A stretch of 64,000 nucleotides of DNA from Pelodera strongyloides (Eukaryota; Nematoda; Chromadorea; Rhabditida; Rhabditidae), in contig JAANDG010000723.1 in assembly GCA_036852015.1 (NCBI GenBank), forward strand, positions 1 to 64,000. The letters run 5' to 3'. A program made the position numbers and the translations under genes. The notes beneath the pieces are model-generated. The model was given only the letters and a program-made list of their open reading frames with translations. It was not told the DNA's origin and made no database searches. Below, piece after piece: positions 1 through 10,910 of the stretch. Within the stretch, counting starts at the first letter, position 1; the number at the start of each line of letters is the position of its first letter.

Positions 1-868
1 CTATTTTTATGCCGAAACGCAAATACAACAAACCCTTGTCCGACACCTCGTAAACTCTCGGTCTACACATATCGAGTGTATATTTTCCGATCGCGATTAA
101 CAATGCTATTTTAAAGTCGAGAAGACGTGCCAACACATATAAAAAATTTGCATAAGTGAGCAATGTCCATAAACTGATACATATTTTCTTCCTCAAGAAA
201 GGTTTTCAAATCGAATTTGACTTTGAACTCGTAATGGGTGATTTTGTATTATGTTGATGTTTTGTTGCTCCCTTGCTGACCATAAGCTGCTTTGAACCAG
301 ACAAAGTTCTTAGTTAAATAATTCATTTCGCACCTTCTTTCTGTAAGTTTTAGTGTTTCATGCATGAATGGCCGCACCGTCACTTAAAATATTAACACAC
401 CGTCACTAAAATGTTTATGAGGATTTGTGCATTAAAATTACGTAAAGAGGCTGCACAAAGTGATGTCGGGGCTTGACCGTTACCGCCTATTTCATTTAAA
501 CACAAAAATAGCTAATTCTGTTTTTCGTTTCGCGAATAATAGAAAACAGGACATTTTAGTCGTTTGCTCACAACTTGCAAAATACAATCTGATGGTGTAA
601 CAATAGTAATAATAGTAATAGCTCACTCTACATGACATCAGTTGACGTTGCTCTACGTCCAAGGAGCAATTATTGTATTTTTGTTTTTGAACAAAGAAAA
701 TGTAGCTCAGACGAAGTGCGTAGCAAAATGGGACGTTGGTTGGACCATTGGCCTACGTTGCGGGGGACATTCACCTTTTTGTCCTATTGCAACGCAAAAC
801 AAATTGTTTACAAAAAAATTTTAATAAGCAAAAAATGGCCGTAAATAACGCCATGACAAAACAATCAA
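1..868. other. AT-rich spacer, no gene seen
   Basis: Both strands show only short open stretches with no domain, signal peptide or exon-like block flanked by splice sites. Nothing further can be supported here. The left edge may belong to an intron or to the flank of a gene outside the window. Confidence 0.5.
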
Positions 869-1048
869 TTATTTTCGAGCAGGGTCCAATATGTCAACGA
901 ACACCTTCATACTGTTCAAATAATAGCTTCCATTAAATCCAGCATTCGCGCCTAGAATTTGCGATCCTTTCCTTCGACCAAACTGAATACTCCGAGCAGT
1001 TTGATGTGGAATTTGGCGTTTAGTCCGAAAAGGCACTTGTAATGAGTT
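869..1048 (-). CDS. Possible exon of a secreted or neuropeptide-like precursor
   Basis: On the minus strand a good TTTTCAG acceptor (ending at 1049) opens a frame read from 1048. It could end at a GTGTTC donor after 905 (48 codons) or run to a TAA at about 869. The frame contains the basic stretch RTKR, then QIPHQTARSIQFG, then RRK. That is the layout of an amidated peptide: a dibasic cut, a Gln that could cyclise, and a Gly before RRK. No first exon with a signal peptide was found upstream on this strand, and I do not recognise the peptide as a known nematode family. It may be chance. Treat it as a candidate exon only. Confidence 0.25.
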   Translation of the reverse strand, partial: NSLQVPFRTKRQIPHQTARSIQFGRRKGSQILGANAGFNGSYYLNSMKVFVDILDPARK

Positions 1049-3550
1049 CTGAAAACGCTTGAACACCATTCTTGAGTAAAGCACGCGAAACGTAAACAAA
1101 CATTTTGCATAGTAATGCAACTTCAATTTTTTATATGAACCGGACATCCTTGTAATGACTTCCTTCTTCTACAATATTCGGTATGCCTGTTCGGCAGTCT
1201 TTTTTCTTGACATTTTAGGAAGCCATAGAAGCATTGAAAACATGATACTTGCAGGAGTCAGCAGCACAGGGTGAAGAATTGTTGCCTCGCCCTCAGATAC
1301 CTACTAAACGATCCCCCGGCTGCAATCCTACAGGAGAAAACCGCAATAAAACATTTTTTGCCTAGCTTGTGTCAGCCTAGCACTGCGGCTTTGAATGGAA
1401 TACTCTGTTTAGTCTTAAAGCCTATATTTATTTCATTGAGTTCTATACGAAGTTTCTTATTTCCTACCGCTGCGCAAAATCATTCATCGGCATAGACATC
1501 CTTATAGTTTTAATTAAAACTATTGTGTTCGATATAGTGTTTGAACTAGGCAGACACCTAAAAAGAGCATTGCTCCGGTTGGGTTATATTACGGATTCTC
1601 CAAATTGGGAATGCATATTCTTTGATTACTAGGTCATTGAAATGTTAAACAAGTGTGTTACTCGCCTTAATAAAATGGTTTTTATGATTATTTTTAACGG
1701 AACATATTTCTAGCACATTTTTTTCTAGCACACATGCCGCATTTTTTTCCTTTAATTACCGAAAAGAGGGGGCATTATGAAATTATAGGGTTTCCCATTT
1801 TGCCCACCTACACTCGGAGTGGTCATTTTTGATGAATATCTGAGAGGCCCATGACGAGTGTTACTCTACTTATACACATATGAAGAAGGGCTTTCAGTTA
1901 GGAAAACAGGTAAAGACACCTCGGGTTTGCAGCTTATGTGTTCGATTACCATAGCTTTCAAAAGTCATAGGAATGAAATGGATTCAAATCCAAACTGTGA
2001 ATGGAATCGTAACATCCTTTTTAATTATACAAGTGCTGAGGTCGGCTTATTGTACAAACGCACAAATGGCGTAATGTGGTATTATTAAAGTGAATCCAAC
2101 AAAGTTCATCCAATACTATTGTGGAATGTCACGTAACTACATCTTCTATAAAATTGTACGGGATTGCGCAATTGGGTAAGAGTAACGTCAAAGCCTTGGA
2201 CAAACCGGCATCATGAGGCTATTTTAAAACCAAACCGTACAAAATTGGTGGCAGTTTTAGGAAGTCATACGTCATTGTCGAATCCAAGGAGACTTCACAC
2301 GATTGTGGCGTGTCGTGCGTACTACAATTTACTACATTCTGCATATAAAGAGGGAGTTTTGGAGACAGGGCTCAGTCTAGAAAACTAACCTTGGACGTAC
2401 AGTTGAAGCTAACTTCACCTGGGTCTAGCTACGGCTATTTTAGACTATTAGTGTGTTAAGCTTGGATGTTAGATAACGCTTAGCTTGTTAGATGTGAGGT
2501 GCCCTAACATTTTGGTCTTCAGACGTGATTACTTGCTTGATTTTTCCATGTTTATTTTCCATCTATGAATCGTTCATAGTAAAAGAAAAACACATGTTTG
2601 TTGATGTTTTACTAATTAATTATACGTTGTTTGGTAGTGGGTGGGGGGCGTGGTTAAGTAACCACACTGACGGTCAAGCGAACGATTCAGAAATTCGCTC
2701 ATAACTGACGACACTCTTCCAACCCACGCAGTTCGATAACCTCCTATGAATACGTGCTCTTTTCCCGCATACTCGTTCCCCACTCGTGCTGCGTATATGG
2801 GTAGGCCCCATTATCTAATTTGCCGCGCAGTCTCATTCTCTTCTGTCTCCGGAACATGAAACTCCTTTTCCGTCTCTTCAGAATCGTGTATTCTCCAAAG
2901 TGAGTTGTGCTCAGTACTGTAAGGCTAGGAGAACATTCCTATAGAACACTCCAAATTCTGTTTACTTATCTATAATGTATTGTATGACTGATTTTTCGGA
3001 TCAACTAGTCGTTACTTGTTATTCGTATAATTGAGTAAGATATGAACTCGACACCAGCTTTATTGAGCCGCGTTCCTTTGCTAAAATAGATCTTGAGCGT
3101 TTGCTTTCACGCGTGTTTTGTAATTCATGGCACTAACTAAAACTATTTGCATACCGAATAATTCATACTACGAAATCTTGAAACTCTTTGAATATTGGCA
3201 CGAAAAGACTCCTTCTACACAAAGCATTTTCGATAGCGTGTAATATTTTGTAGTCGTCTGTAGTTCAGAAGCTAGCTTTCACATTTGTAATACAAGTTTC
3301 AGTTGGTTTCTGTTGTAGTTGAAAGAACCACGGTAGCTTACGGTGTGAAGCGCTTTTTATCAACTGTCACAGTGTCAACAACTTTATTCCGGTCAGTTTT
3401 TATATGGCCTTTGAACCAGACGATTGTCCAATACATGCATGCGATACGCAAATATAGCAAAAATTATATAAGGTGATGGTTTGTGATTGTGGCAAAACAT
3501 AATTCAACGCCGAACTGCTAAGTAAATTATCGTAGTGTTTGCAATTTTAG
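1049..3550. other. Spacer without recognisable genes
   Basis: About 2.5 kb of AT-rich sequence. Short open frames on the plus strand (about 1270-1500, 1858-2088, 2164-2388) have no family resemblance, no flanking splice signals and ordinary AT-rich composition. I see no inverted-repeat element here. Confidence 0.5.
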
Positions 3551-3931
3551 ATGAATCCGCCAAAGTTTTCACGTGGATATTCGCGAGGGAGCTACCCTGG
3601 TGCCAGGTATCCACAGCTGAACCACTGTCCCCCCTCGGCTCCCTTCGTTCCCTTTCAGAGACAACTCTCACTGCCTTCTTGGGGAGAGCCGGGGTGGAGG
3701 GGGAGAAACTCCACGGAAACAGCTTTCCCGAGTGGAATAAACACGTCAGTTCAAATTATTTATTCTTGACTATTAGACACTGTTGCTGAGCAAAGTTATC
3801 CTAAATGCCAACTCCGATTTGGGTTTGTTCCCTTACTGGATCCTAAGATTTCCGACGTGGAAATCATTGACATTGAAGATCCACTGATCTCTCAATTTCT
3901 GCAACTACTGGCCCTACTGATGAGCATATAA
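3551..3931 (+). CDS. Possible small two-exon gene, function unknown
   Basis: A TTTTAG acceptor ends at 3550 and is followed directly by ATG, as at a trans-splice site. The first block (3551-3748) encodes 66 residues rich in Pro, Gly, Arg and Ser and is clearly more GC-rich than its surroundings. A second block (3791-3931) continues with a protein-like stretch containing FGFVPLLDPKISDVEIIDIE and ends at TAA. Joining them gives 112 residues in one frame over a 42-nt intron, but the donor (GTTCAA) is poor. A better donor (GTCAGT) two bases earlier breaks the frame. No signal peptide or known domain is visible. The gene could also be part of a longer transcript with 5' exons not found. Confidence 0.4.
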
Positions 3932-4917
3932 TGCCAAAGTGAATGCAAATAATACAAGGGACTTTATGACGGCCCGGAGCCAAATTGCATGAATTTCCTA
4001 ATGATGAGGTTCAAATGAAACTTTTTTTGACCAAGTAGTGTTAAAGCAATATTTATTTTGAGCGAAGTCTTAATGCACAACTAAATAAAACAAGCAGTAT
4101 ACAGTGAATTATCTTCTAAAAAAATCCGTTCTTATACACAGAAATAAATCAAATTAATGCGAATCACAACAAAGTAATGTTGCAAATTAGACTGCATTTT
4201 TTGTTTCCTTTTGTGAAGGATCCACATCCCTTATCTACTTTCATGCAAGCAATCCTCCGTCTATATAATAAAAACAAAAATCGTATTTTGTGGCAATTTG
4301 AGGAAAACATTTTAGTTTTGCATACATTAGCCCAGGCTGCCACCTACATTTTTTGCAGAATCTTACCTTTGGCACTAATTAGTGGCTTTCCTACAATTCC
4401 TCTTTGCTTTTACAATTTTTGAAGTTGAACCCAATCGGGGGAGTTTTTTTCCTACATGGAGTCTTTTTATTTGGAAATTTACATTTAAAAAATCTTTCTG
4501 TTTCTGAATTCAGTTAATCGATTTCCGCGCGTTATTGCTGTAATACGCATAGTTTATTAGATTGATTAATTCAAGCGACGAATATAGAATGCAGTTTTAT
4601 GATATTTTTCCATTTAATCATTAATATCCTAGTATTTTACCAGCTACAAACTACAACGCTTCATATTTTTCTTCTTGTCGATTTTTCAACCAAGAAAGAA
4701 AGATCACCGAACATAGTTTTTTATTTTTTTTTGGCTATATACATATCCCTTTTGGTCCGCTAAAGCAAAGGCTAACGTTGAGAAATAGAACACATTTTCA
4801 TAAAATCGCTTTTTTTGGTAACCATTTGGTTCTTAATATTGGAGCTCGAAGAAGAGAGACATTTCGATCAGTGCAATACGTGGATTTAGATTTGATATAT
4901 AATAAGAATAAAATGGT
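3932..4917. other. AT-rich spacer
   Basis: Low-GC sequence with poly-A and poly-T runs. Short frames here lack splice context or domain content. Confidence 0.5.
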
Positions 4918-5340
4918 TTGGGATATTCACAAGCCTCTACGGGCGATTATCTTGAGCGTTTTCACGCTCTTCTTCTTGAAGAAATTGTTGCAGAAGGATG
5001 CAGCGAGAAGTGGACGCATATGAGGCAGAACAGCGAAGAGTGTTTGAGCAAATTGAAATTTACAGGAAAATTGTGGAGGAAACAGAATACGGTAGGAATT
5101 TTTACAGTAATAATTTTTATTATTCAGCGGGTTAAAGTTCACTTGGAACTCAGAGGCGACACCAGTATACTAACACAGGCAACCAGAGGTGACACCAGTA
5201 TACTAACACGGTGCAAAAAATACGGCACATTTTGGTGATAAGAAAGGTGAAAAGAAGGCGCAAGCAGGAAAAAAATGCAAAAAGACAGACAAATCGTTCA
5301 AAACCTGATGGATGAAAAACTCGCTATATTCAAACACATA
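4918..5340 (+). pseudogene. Frameshifted coiled-coil coding remnant with an in-frame tandem repeat
   Basis: From about 4918 one frame reads DYLERFHALLLEEIVAE. At about 4999 sense moves to another frame reading MQREVDAYEAEQRRVFEQIE and on to EETEY before a GTAGGA donor-like site near 5092. The two pieces form one charged, helical, coiled-coil-like sequence if a single base is missing near 4998. That suggests a decayed gene or an assembly error. Downstream, after a TTAT-TCAG site, a 33-bp unit encoding RGDTSILTQAT is repeated twice (about 5151-5216). A Lys-rich stretch (GDKKGEKKAQAGKKCKK) follows in yet another frame. I do not recognise the parent protein. A genuine gene with a very short intron remains possible. 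Confidence 0.35.
5151..5216 (+). repeat. Two-copy 33-bp tandem repeat
   Basis: The unit beginning AGAGG(C/T)GACACCAG is present twice with one or two differences. Its length is a multiple of three, and it sits in an open frame of the degraded coding region. Confidence 0.7.
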
Positions 5341-5689
5341 CCGAATTTACCGCGTTTACATACATTTACCGAGTTCTCGAAAACACCAGTTCCAGAATCC
5401 TTTACACACAAGTGAACACCGAATTAAAAGAATTTCATTTCACACTAGCACAATCAGTGCTGATCGTCGTTTGGAAGGGTGGACCTAATGCAAGTATGGA
5501 AAACTGCGTAGTACGACTATCCATAGCGAGTACGTAACTACGGCATTCCTCAGGGAGCGTGCTTACACGCTTCCACTGGTTTATTAAAAGAACGCAATCA
5601 CAATATTTTTACAGTTTTTCTTTAATTTTCATTATATAATGGATGACCTGTAGAAAAATACGGTAGCAATAGCAACATACATAAAAACG

Positions 5690-5914
5690 AACTCACCATC
5701 AGGGGGAGAATTCACTGAGAATGGGAGTTACAGAACAACAATATACGCATGAAGACAATAGCACGGACTGCGGATGTGAATACCCTGAAGTGACACGTAT
5801 ATCCCAAGTGTAACACTGTAGGATATTTATGAGAATTCCATCATCATTATTAGTTGAGGAACGTGCCCAGCGCAAAAGCGGACGGACACGATTAGCTTAC
5901 TTGTTTACATACTA

Positions 5915-5947
<33 letters not shown>

Positions 5948-6023
5948 CAGCAGCTAACCGGGCAATTGTATACCTACAGTTGTACAGTAACTCCCATTCT
6001 CAGTGAATTCTCTCCCTGAGTTT
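5690..6023. mobile_element. Inverted-repeat miniature element
   Basis: The left arm (about 5696-5730, GGGGGAGAATTCACTGAGAA) is repeated inverted at about 5986-6023. A (TA)n run lies inside the loop. A related arm pair occurs near 27.0-27.24 kb, so this is a dispersed family. No transposase is present, so it would be non-autonomous. Confidence 0.7.
5914..5945. repeat. (TA)n microsatellite
   Basis: About 15 uninterrupted TA units, inside the inverted-repeat element. Confidence 0.9.
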
Positions 6024-6722
6024 GTTTTTCTGAAACTTCGTATTGATACCGAATGTTTCTTCATAACTTCCTATGTTTAATGAAGATCAAAGAAAAATTG
6101 CGAAAATATCGTAACTGCGCTCCTTTAATATATACAAAATCTTTGCTCATGATATTTTATCGATCGACAAATATTTTTTCTCCTTGTTTTGTTTCGTTCA
6201 GTTTCGTGTATTTCTCTTCAAATCCTATCTTTTCCTTGAATGGAAATGCTCGCTCGCGAGAATCATTGCAATCGAATTGCACAGCGCGAATAATGGGTCT
6301 CTTTTGTAAAACAACTCACAAGTTCCAAAATGGGAAACTTTAATTTGTTGACTTTCGATATATCGCTATGAACTTTTTATCGTTTCAATCCCTCGTTTGG
6401 TTTCACTAAATATTTATTCATCACTCGAAACAAATACTTAAATCACGGAATCTGCCTATGATCTGGTTGGTCCTGAGGCAAGCTAAATAACAATACACGA
6501 GCTTTCTGGATCATCAGGAGAATACATCTTAGGATGAGCTTGGAGACTTGTGTACACGATCGGGAAAATACTATTTGTAATCTCGCAAAAAATTGCGATT
6601 CGGTTTATTTGCTCGCAAACTTTCTTCGCAGATGGGGAAAGTAAATAGGAAACTAAATCGAAATTATTGTAGGTGTATATTTTAGATGCTCTATCTTTTA
6701 GCTAAGACGGTGCTAGCCTTCT

Positions 6723-7141
6723 TTAAAGGAGGAGACTCACGAGATGAAGCGCTCAAATTGTTTCCTTTTATCGGCCGACGATGGTATTAAATTCCGAAAG
6801 ACATACTTTACAAAGCAAAAGCTTTTACTTGGAAGGAGTAAATCAATATAAACTATGAAGTCTGTTAAACTTTTGGATCGTAGTAAATAGTTGATTTCCA
6901 TAGTGGGCATGCAAATTTACAAGTCATTTTGCAAGCCGGAAAAAAAATTTGAATGCCCACTATGAAGATCAACTATTTACTACGATCCAAAATTTTTATA
7001 GACTTCATAGTCTTATATTGATTTGCTCTTTCCAATTAAAAGCTTTTGCTTTGCAAAGCATGTCTTTCGGAATTTAATACCGTCATCTTTAGATAAAAGG
7101 AAACTATTTGAGCACTTCATTCTCGTGAGCCTCCTCCTTTA
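6723..7141. mobile_element. Long palindromic miniature element
   Basis: Two arms of about 200 bp pair with each other. The left begins near 6723 with TTAAAGGAGGAGACTCACGAG. The right ends near 7141 with the inverse. The centre is near 6937. Arms differ at scattered positions, so it is not a recent perfect copy. There is no coding capacity. Confidence 0.8.
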
Positions 7142-7454
7142 ACCACAGCTGTGGTTTCAGCTCCCGTGCAATGCTTACGAAATATGTAGAGTTTGTATCG
7201 GATTGCGGGCCAACGTAAACTTCGAGTTAGCCTTGACCATGCATATGCATGTTTTCCCGGATGCGTCGGATGTAACAATTAGCGGTTACGTACAAAAATA
7301 AGTTATCACTTGTTATCGTTTACTGATGGAGGAAGTGTGATCAATTGGGGATTTGAGTGGGCGTTTAGAGAGGGTTTCCCTCCCAATTGATCTGGCCTGT
7401 CACCTGTACACATGTGCTCCTCTTGATTACGTATAACCTCACCCTGACTTGAGA

Positions 7455-7720
7455 TTCTGGCAATGGGATCTCTCATTCTCTGACTCTCTCGTTTTCTTTT
7501 TCTCCGTCTCTTTGTTTCTCCTTTATACAAACTCTACCTCGCATTTTCTCTGTTATTTTATATCCCTCTGTGTCACCTCTACTCTTACCAGTCCCTCTCC
7601 TTCAATATCTATTTACATTTTTTCTGGTCATTCATCCAATCACTCCTAGCAGGTGTTCTCTCTCATCTGCTATGTTTCTCTACTCCTCGCGCTTTCTCAC
7701 AGTTTCACTACTCTCGCTTT
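7455..7720 (+). repeat. Pyrimidine-rich tract
   Basis: A stretch dominated by C and T on the plus strand with imperfect CTCT and TTTCT units. Low complexity, no coding content. Confidence 0.6.
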
Positions 7721-8684
7721 TTGGATTATTTAGTACTTAAAATGTTTTTTTTAAACAAATATGCTAGGATACCAAAAGATAACTTACAAAACTGCAATGT
7801 AGTTTTACTTTCCGATGAATATGTTTGGCCATACCTTTATAGGAACACCGAACTCATCTTTGATGGTAGTCTGAATTAGTAGCGTACTCAAAGAAAGAAC
7901 TATTTCCCAATATTCATATCGCAGGAGATCTCAGCTGGTTTGTATGCATGCATTCTTTACAACAGCGCTGGGTCTGAATGCGACACCGTGCTCTCTTTTG
8001 AGCACTCAAAAGCTGAGGGCCGAGATGATTATCGATTTGCTGTTGGGTCCCTTAGTTACGCAATCCCTCGATCTTTATCTTTTCGGAGACATATAATTTT
8101 TACGCTTTTTCTTTCGATTTTTATAGGATATTGCCCAAACTTGCCGTTCTTTTTTGAAACAATCCTTCGTTTGAACTTAATTTTAAAAAAAAAAACATAA
8201 TAGTCATAGGTTTCTGGATCAATAGACTCATTTAGAGATTATGTAGTAACTGAGGTATGCAACGCATTATCCCGCTTCTTCATTCGGAATCATGTAATGC
8301 GATAGTGGAGTAGCGTCTGGCAGAAGCCTAATTCCATTTACAAACACGGAACTATGACCGAAATCATCCCAATGTCGTCGTGTGCCTATGCCATCCATAT
8401 GTCATTGTTAATTTGTCTAATTTTAAGTCAAACGTTATAATGCCCTCCAACAAATATTAAAATAGTCAGCAAATGTCACCACTCACTATTCAAAAACGTC
8501 CATGGACAATGGTTCAACTTCATATTAATCTAACAATAATAAGCCTTGCAATACTGTATACTATTTTCATGAGAAAACATGAGTGAGAGAGAAAAAAAAA
8601 GAAAAAAATTGTTCCGAATAAAGGTAAGTTATTACTTCAAATTTGAAGCTTATTTATACAATTTTATTCGTTCTGTAAAAGGAT

Positions 8685-9425
8685 AGGGTCACCTTTTAAA
8701 ACATTTGATATTGATAGTATAGTCTATGCTGGTCACAATACGAAAATTACAGTAAATTGTCTTTGCTCAGAAGTTAAGCTACCTCACATTTACAAAAACA
8801 ACTGGCATACCGCAGACATAATCGAACGGTACGCCAAACTGTGGTGCAAGTGCGAAATATCGCGTAGAAAGTGTAGTGATAAATAGAGGTTGAATAAGGG
8901 CTGTGCGTCTTCTAGCGTTTCCAGCCCTATCACCTATTTCTCACTTGTAACACTGTTTGGCGTACCGTTTAATTATGGGGTTTCTATGTATGCGATTCGC
9001 ACCTGCGAAAATGTCAAACCGCTGTCCATGTTCGAGTCGATGTAAATGACATGGTCCGCAGCGATTTTGGATCTAGTATGGATCTATTTCAAAATAGTAC
9101 GGATTTATTTCAAATAGTATGGATCTGATACACTTTCGCTGCAGGACCATGTCGAACGTGCGATTCGCATGGGTTACGGTAGGCAGTTGACATGCATGTA
9201 AAATGACTTGAACATGGACAGCGGTTTGACATTTTTGCAGGTGCGAATCGCATACATGGAAACCCCATTACAGCTGCGGTATGCCAGTTGTTTTATAAAT
9301 GTGAGGTAGCTTAGCTTCTGAGCATGCTACTGTCTCGAGGGGCAAAGACAATTTACTGTAATTTTCGTATTGTGACCAGCATAGGCTATACTATCATATA
9401 AAATATTCAAAGAGGTGCAATCCTA
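8685..9425. mobile_element. Nested palindromic element
   Basis: The outer arms (about 8686-8975 and 9275-9425) pair through a conserved core that includes CAGTAAATTGTCTTTGCTC and the inverse. An inner pair of arms (about 8975-9060 and 9200-9275) carries GCGATTCGCACCTGC and the inverse. The outer arms match the element at 24.4-24.85 kb. The layout suggests one miniature element inserted into another. Confidence 0.75.
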
Positions 9426-10484
9426 GTGAAATCTTGAGTAAGTGGGAACAGGGTTGTTCACCAATGTTTATCTAACAAACAACTACCTACACCCACCCCT
9501 GGGGCGCCTTCTCAACCCTTTTTTTCTCAAAATTTATGCGGATGTGCATGTGAATGACCTGCTTGTTGTATTATATGTGAATATTTGTTGCGACAATGTA
9601 GTGGTGCATCATGTACTTCAGTGCATGAGTATTTGTAATACTTTGATTCTGCAACTTATTTGATGTCACCTTTTATTCACTAAATACACATGCCCCTTCT
9701 ATTATTGTAGTCGTCAGTTTGCTTAGTAGTAAGTCAACTAAGTTTCAAAATAATATCGCTCATGTCCTCCCCTAATGTTATTGTCCGAGCAATCAGAATA
9801 GATGGATGCTAGCTAACTGCTTCCCAGATTTAGTACTGAATTGACTCAGAGATTATATCCGACAATTACTGAAACTCTGATCTTAGTTAGTTAGGATAAT
9901 TAATCAGAAGAAACTGTCTTTCCATGTGTGCAAAAGAAAATCAGAAATCTAGGTGGGAGATTTAGGTGGTTAGATGAGCATCAGAAACTTGATGCACCTA
10001 ACCTATAAAGTAACCTAAAAATACCTAAAGAATACATGTTAATACCTAGTGTAACCTAAATATGCGGACGCGGACGCGATGGTGATATTCCTCAGTACAC
10101 GACAGTTGCCGAAACAGAGCATTACCTGGTGTTCTCTCGATTTCGATTATTTCAGGTGAATATCACACTAGGATTGGTGCAGTATTAGGGCAGCTTGATT
10201 ACATGCTCAGTATTCACAATCTACTGGAACTGCTACGCACCGAGTTTCTTTCCTCTTCTTTTGTTCCTTTTATTCTCGATGCATTTCCACTATGAATTAT
10301 TTACCTACAACCTTTCGGCTAGAATCGCAGTATTCCCACAAACAATCCGAATGTGCATTTTTGGTTTCTCCTAGGACCACATCTGTTTCTAACGCAATGA
10401 TAAGCCCAGATATGCAGCGATGATTACGCAGAGTATTCCGAATCATCAAAATGATTGGCACTGAAAGGCGAGACTACAGAATAA

Positions 10485-10910
10485 CTCTCTCTCGCTCTCT
10501 GTTTCTCTCTCTCCCATTACCTCGGTGACTCTCTACATTTCCATACCATCTCTCTCTGCCTTTCGCTTCTCGCTCTCCCTCGCCGTATCTTCTCTCTCTC
10601 CCTCTCTTCTTTCTTTAACATATACTCTCTCCACGCAGTAAAAGCAGTAAATACTTTTCCTGAAACGAAAAGAAAATTCCCGCAACGCTGGCACGCAACG
10701 CCGTTATTTCATACTCACAGTGCGCTTTTTTTTCTAAAGAATTTCCATTTTTCCATAATCAGCTGCAATTCCCTCTCCCTCCCTTCCAGATCTTTCTTTC
10801 TCTCCCCAGGTTACACTATCTCTCCTACTCTTCCCTCCGTCGAACTCTCACTCACTCTGCGTTCTTTTCCTCTGTTTTCCACCCTCTCTCCTCTCTCTTT
10901 TTGCCATTCT
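10485..10910 (+). repeat. Pyrimidine-rich CTCT tract
   Basis: Imperfect CTCTCT and TCTCCC repeats over more than 400 bp on the plus strand. No splice or coding signal. It could be a degenerate microsatellite. Confidence 0.65.
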
